In this document: in pieces, positions 7,377-9,409 of the stretch
How the letters are laid out: each line of letters begins with the position of its first letter
Position numbering within the stretch: the stretch's first letter is position 1
Assembly: GCA_021779795.1 (NCBI GenBank)
Contig: JAJXZZ010000101.1
Span: 1 to 9,409, forward strand
Source: Acidobacteriota bacterium
GTDB taxonomy: Bacteria; Acidobacteriota; Vicinamibacteria; Vicinamibacterales; Fen-181
Direction: 5' to 3'
Length of the DNA: 9,409 nt
The notes under the pieces: generated by a model
The model's input: the letters and a program-made list of their open reading frames with translations, nothing else
Databases searched by the model: none
Told to the model about the DNA's origin: nothing
Position numbers and translations under genes: made by a program

Positions 7377-9409
7377 GTGACCAGCGCGAAGCCTCACGCG
7401 TGGCTCGGACAGATGCTGCTCGACGAAGGCCTCATCACGCAGGAGCAGCTCGATGCGGCGCTGGCCTCGCAGGCGCGCGCGCCGGAGTACGTCCCGCTCG
7501 GCCGGATCCTGGTGGAGCAGCGGGCCATCACCGACCGGCAGCTCTCCCTCATGCTCGAGCGCAGCGGCGGGCGGCCGCGCATCGGCGAGCTGCTGATCCG
7601 CAGCGGGGCGCTCACCCCCGAGCGCCTCGAGCGCGCGCTGATCGAGCAGCAGCGGCTGCAGCGCCCCCTCGGCGAGGTGCTCGTCAAGATGGGGTTCGTC
7701 ACCGACGAGGCCATGCGCCAGGCGCTCGGGATGCAGCTGAACATCCCCTACGTCGACCTGGACCGCGTGGAGTCCGACCCGGTGCTGGCGCGGCTCATCA
7801 ACAGCAACTACGCCAGGCGGCACACGCTGGTCCCGATCGCCCGCGTCGGGCAGATGCTCACCGTCTGCATGGACGACCCGACCAGCACCTCCGTCATCGC
7901 GGAGCTGGCCGCGACCACCGGCCTCGTGATCAACGTGGTCACGGCGGCCGAGGAGGCGATCAAGCGGGCGTTCCAGCGGCTCTACGGCCAGTCGATCGGG
8001 ACGCCCGTCGCGGCGCCCGCCGCGACGCGGGAGGAGCCCGAGGAGATCGCCGCGGCGGCGCAGGCGTCCGAGGATCTCTTCCTCAGCGAGAACGCCGGCC
8101 GGTCCGACTTGCTGGCCGAGTACGCGCAGGGGCGCAACATCGAGGCGGCCGTCCGGCACCTGATCACGCTGGCCCTCAACCGCCGCTGCAGCGACATCCA
8201 CATCGAGATGCTGTCGACCAGCACGCACATCCGGTTCCGGATCGACGGCGTGCTGCAGGAACTGGACCTCGGCCCGCTGCAGGAGCTGTGCGACAAGGCC
8301 GCCGTCCAGATCGTGTCGCGGATCAAGATCCTCGCCAAGCTCGACATCGCCGAGCGCCGGCGCCCGCAGGACGGGTCGTTCCGCGGCCGCATCGAGCGGA
8401 ACGGCAGGACCGAGTACGTGGACTTCCGCGTCTCCATCCTGCCCGGCTACTACGGCGAGTCCTGCGTCGTGCGCGTGCTCGACAAGTCGAACGCGCCCAA
8501 GTCGATCGAGAGCCTCGGCTTCGCGCCCGACATCAGCACCAAGCTGACGCAGCTGCTCAAGCGCCCGGCCGGCATCCTGCTCGTGGCCGGGCCCACCGGG
8601 TCGGGCAAGAGCACGACGCTCTACGCGGCGCTGATGACCACCTACCGGCCCGAGATCCGGGTGCTCACCGCCGAGGACCCGATCGAGTACGTCTACGAGC
8701 AGTTCAGCCAGTCGGAGGTGAACGACCGGATCGGCAACACGTTCGCGCGCTACCTGCGCGCGTTCCTGCGGCACGACCCCGAGGTGATCATGATCGGCGA
8801 GATCCGCGACGAGGAGACGGCCGAGATGGCCTTCCGCGCCGCGCAGACCGGCCACCTGCTGCTGAGCACCGTGCACGCCAACGACGCGGTGTCGGCCGTG
8901 GCGCGGCTGCTCGACCTCGACGTGGACCCGAACCTCGTGGCCTCGGCCCTGCTGGGCGTGCTCTCGCAGCGCCTGATCCGGCGCGTCTGCCCCGACTGCC
9001 GCCGGCCGTACGAGCCCGCCCCCGAGCTGGTGCGCGAGTTCTTCCCGACGCGGCCCGACGGGCTCGTGTTCCGGGAGGGCGCCGGGTGCAAGACCTGCAA
9101 CTTCACCGGCTACCGCGGGCGGACGTGCATCGCCGAACTGTGGGCGCCCGACGCCGAGGACGCGATCGGGATCAGCAAGCGCGCCCCCATGGAGCAGCTG
9201 CGCGAGTCCGCGTCCCGGACGATGGTGTCGATGGCGCAGGACATGATGGACCGGATCGTCTCCGGCGACACGACGATCGAGGAGCTGATCCGGGTCATCC
9301 CCTACAGCGCCGTCCACGAGTTCCGCAAGCTGGCCGCGGCCGGCCGGCTGCGGGCCCAGGGCGCGGCCGCGCTGGCCGCGCAGGCCGCCGACGCCCGACC
9401 GGCGTCCGA
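7377..9409 (+). CDS. GspE/PilB-family assembly ATPase with tandem MshEN motifs, 3' end cut by window
   Basis: Cytoplasmic hexameric ATPase that drives type IV pilus extension or type II secretion. 677 residues are visible with no stop before the window end. Four MshEN-type 24-residue motifs open the protein (9-32, 40-63, 68-91, 97-120). The third and fourth are separated by exactly 5 residues as in c-di-GMP-binding MshEN domains, and the third starts with Arg68. An Ala/Glu-rich linker (about 205-240) follows, then the N2 domain with SDIHIE (272-277) and IRFRIDGVLQELD. The ATPase core has Walker A GPTGSGKST (405-413, Lys411), an Asp box near LTAEDPIEYVYE, Walker B VIMIGEIRDEE (470-480, Glu475) and a His box LLLSTVHANDA. 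A zinc tetracysteine site is C538-x2-C541 and C571-x2-C574. PilB and GspE cannot be separated without the downstream genes; the MshEN type favours a pilus-type motor. Start is GTG with GGAGG. Confidence 0.93.
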   Translation, partial: MTSAKPHAWLGQMLLDEGLITQEQLDAALASQARAPEYVPLGRILVEQRAITDRQLSLMLERSGGRPRIGELLIRSGALTPERLERALIEQQRLQRPLGEVLVKMGFVTDEAMRQALGMQLNIPYVDLDRVESDPVLARLINSNYARRHTLVPIARVGQMLTVCMDDPTSTSVIAELAATTGLVINVVTAAEEAIKRAFQRLYGQSIGTPVAAPAATREEPEEIAAAAQASEDLFLSENAGRSDLLAEYAQGRNIEAAVRHLITLALNRRCSDIHIEMLSTSTHIRFRIDGVLQELDLGPLQELCDKAAVQIVSRIKILAKLDIAERRRPQDGSFRGRIERNGRTEYVDFRVSILPGYYGESCVVRVLDKSNAPKSIESLGFAPDISTKLTQLLKRPAGILLVAGPTGSGKSTTLYAALMTTYRPEIRVLTAEDPIEYVYEQFSQSEVNDRIGNTFARYLRAFLRHDPEVIMIGEIRDEETAEMAFRAAQTGHLLLSTVHANDAVSAVARLLDLDVDPNLVASALLGVLSQRLIRRVCPDCRRPYEPAPELVREFFPTRPDGLVFREGAGCKTCNFTGYRGRTCIAELWAPDAEDAIGISKRAPMEQLRESASRTMVSMAQDMMDRIVSGDTTIEELIRVIPYSAVHEFRKLAAAGRLRAQGAAALAAQAADARPAS

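Overview
The window is very GC-rich (about 70% by eye), with compact genes, a 4-base gene overlap and GTG starts. It carries a Gram-negative-style EttA and a GspE/PilB-family ATPase. This fits a GC-rich Gram-negative bacterium such as an Acidobacteriota (Vicinamibacteria-like) or Myxococcota/Desulfobacterota-like lineage. The phylum is an inference from gene content and style; no rRNA is present.

Layout: positions 1-123 are non-coding as far as I can tell. They hold a G-rich tract, a GC stem-loop and a 7-base tandem repeat of about 6.7 copies that runs into the stop codon of the first gene. Positions 122-5460 hold a two-gene minus-strand operon, read 5460 to 122. The first gene (619 aa) is a 2-hydroxyacyl-CoA dehydratase / benzoyl-CoA reductase-like (HgdB / double-cubane type) Fe-S protein. 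The second (1160 aa), joined by an ATGA overlap, is its presumed ATP-driven electron donor. It has two fused BadF/BadG/BcrA/BcrD ATPase halves followed by a DUF2229-type region. Positions 5461-5646 are a divergent intergenic region with a promoter-like element facing each way. Positions 5647-7326 (+) encode EttA, an ABC-F translation factor. Positions 7377 to the window end (+) encode a GspE/PilB-family assembly ATPase that starts with four tandem MshEN-type motifs; it is cut by the window edge.

How the genes work together: the minus-strand pair forms a plausible complete two-component redox machine. ATP hydrolysis in the pseudo-dimeric activase would push a low-potential electron from a bridging [4Fe-4S] cluster into the Fe-S dehydratase-like protein. 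All four predicted cluster cysteines are present, spaced 39 residues apart in each half. The substrate cannot be read from the sequence. EttA (ribosome gating by energy state) and the pilus/secretion ATPase look functionally unrelated to it. A 9-base element, AGTAGAATG, occurs upstream of both the redox operon and the ATPase gene, 43 bases before each start codon. A close variant precedes ettA.

The best candidates for further work are the redox pair with its cysteine-rich linker, the four-motif N-terminus of the ATPase, and the heptamer repeat at the operon's 3' end. The gene families themselves are known; I see no wholly undescribed system.
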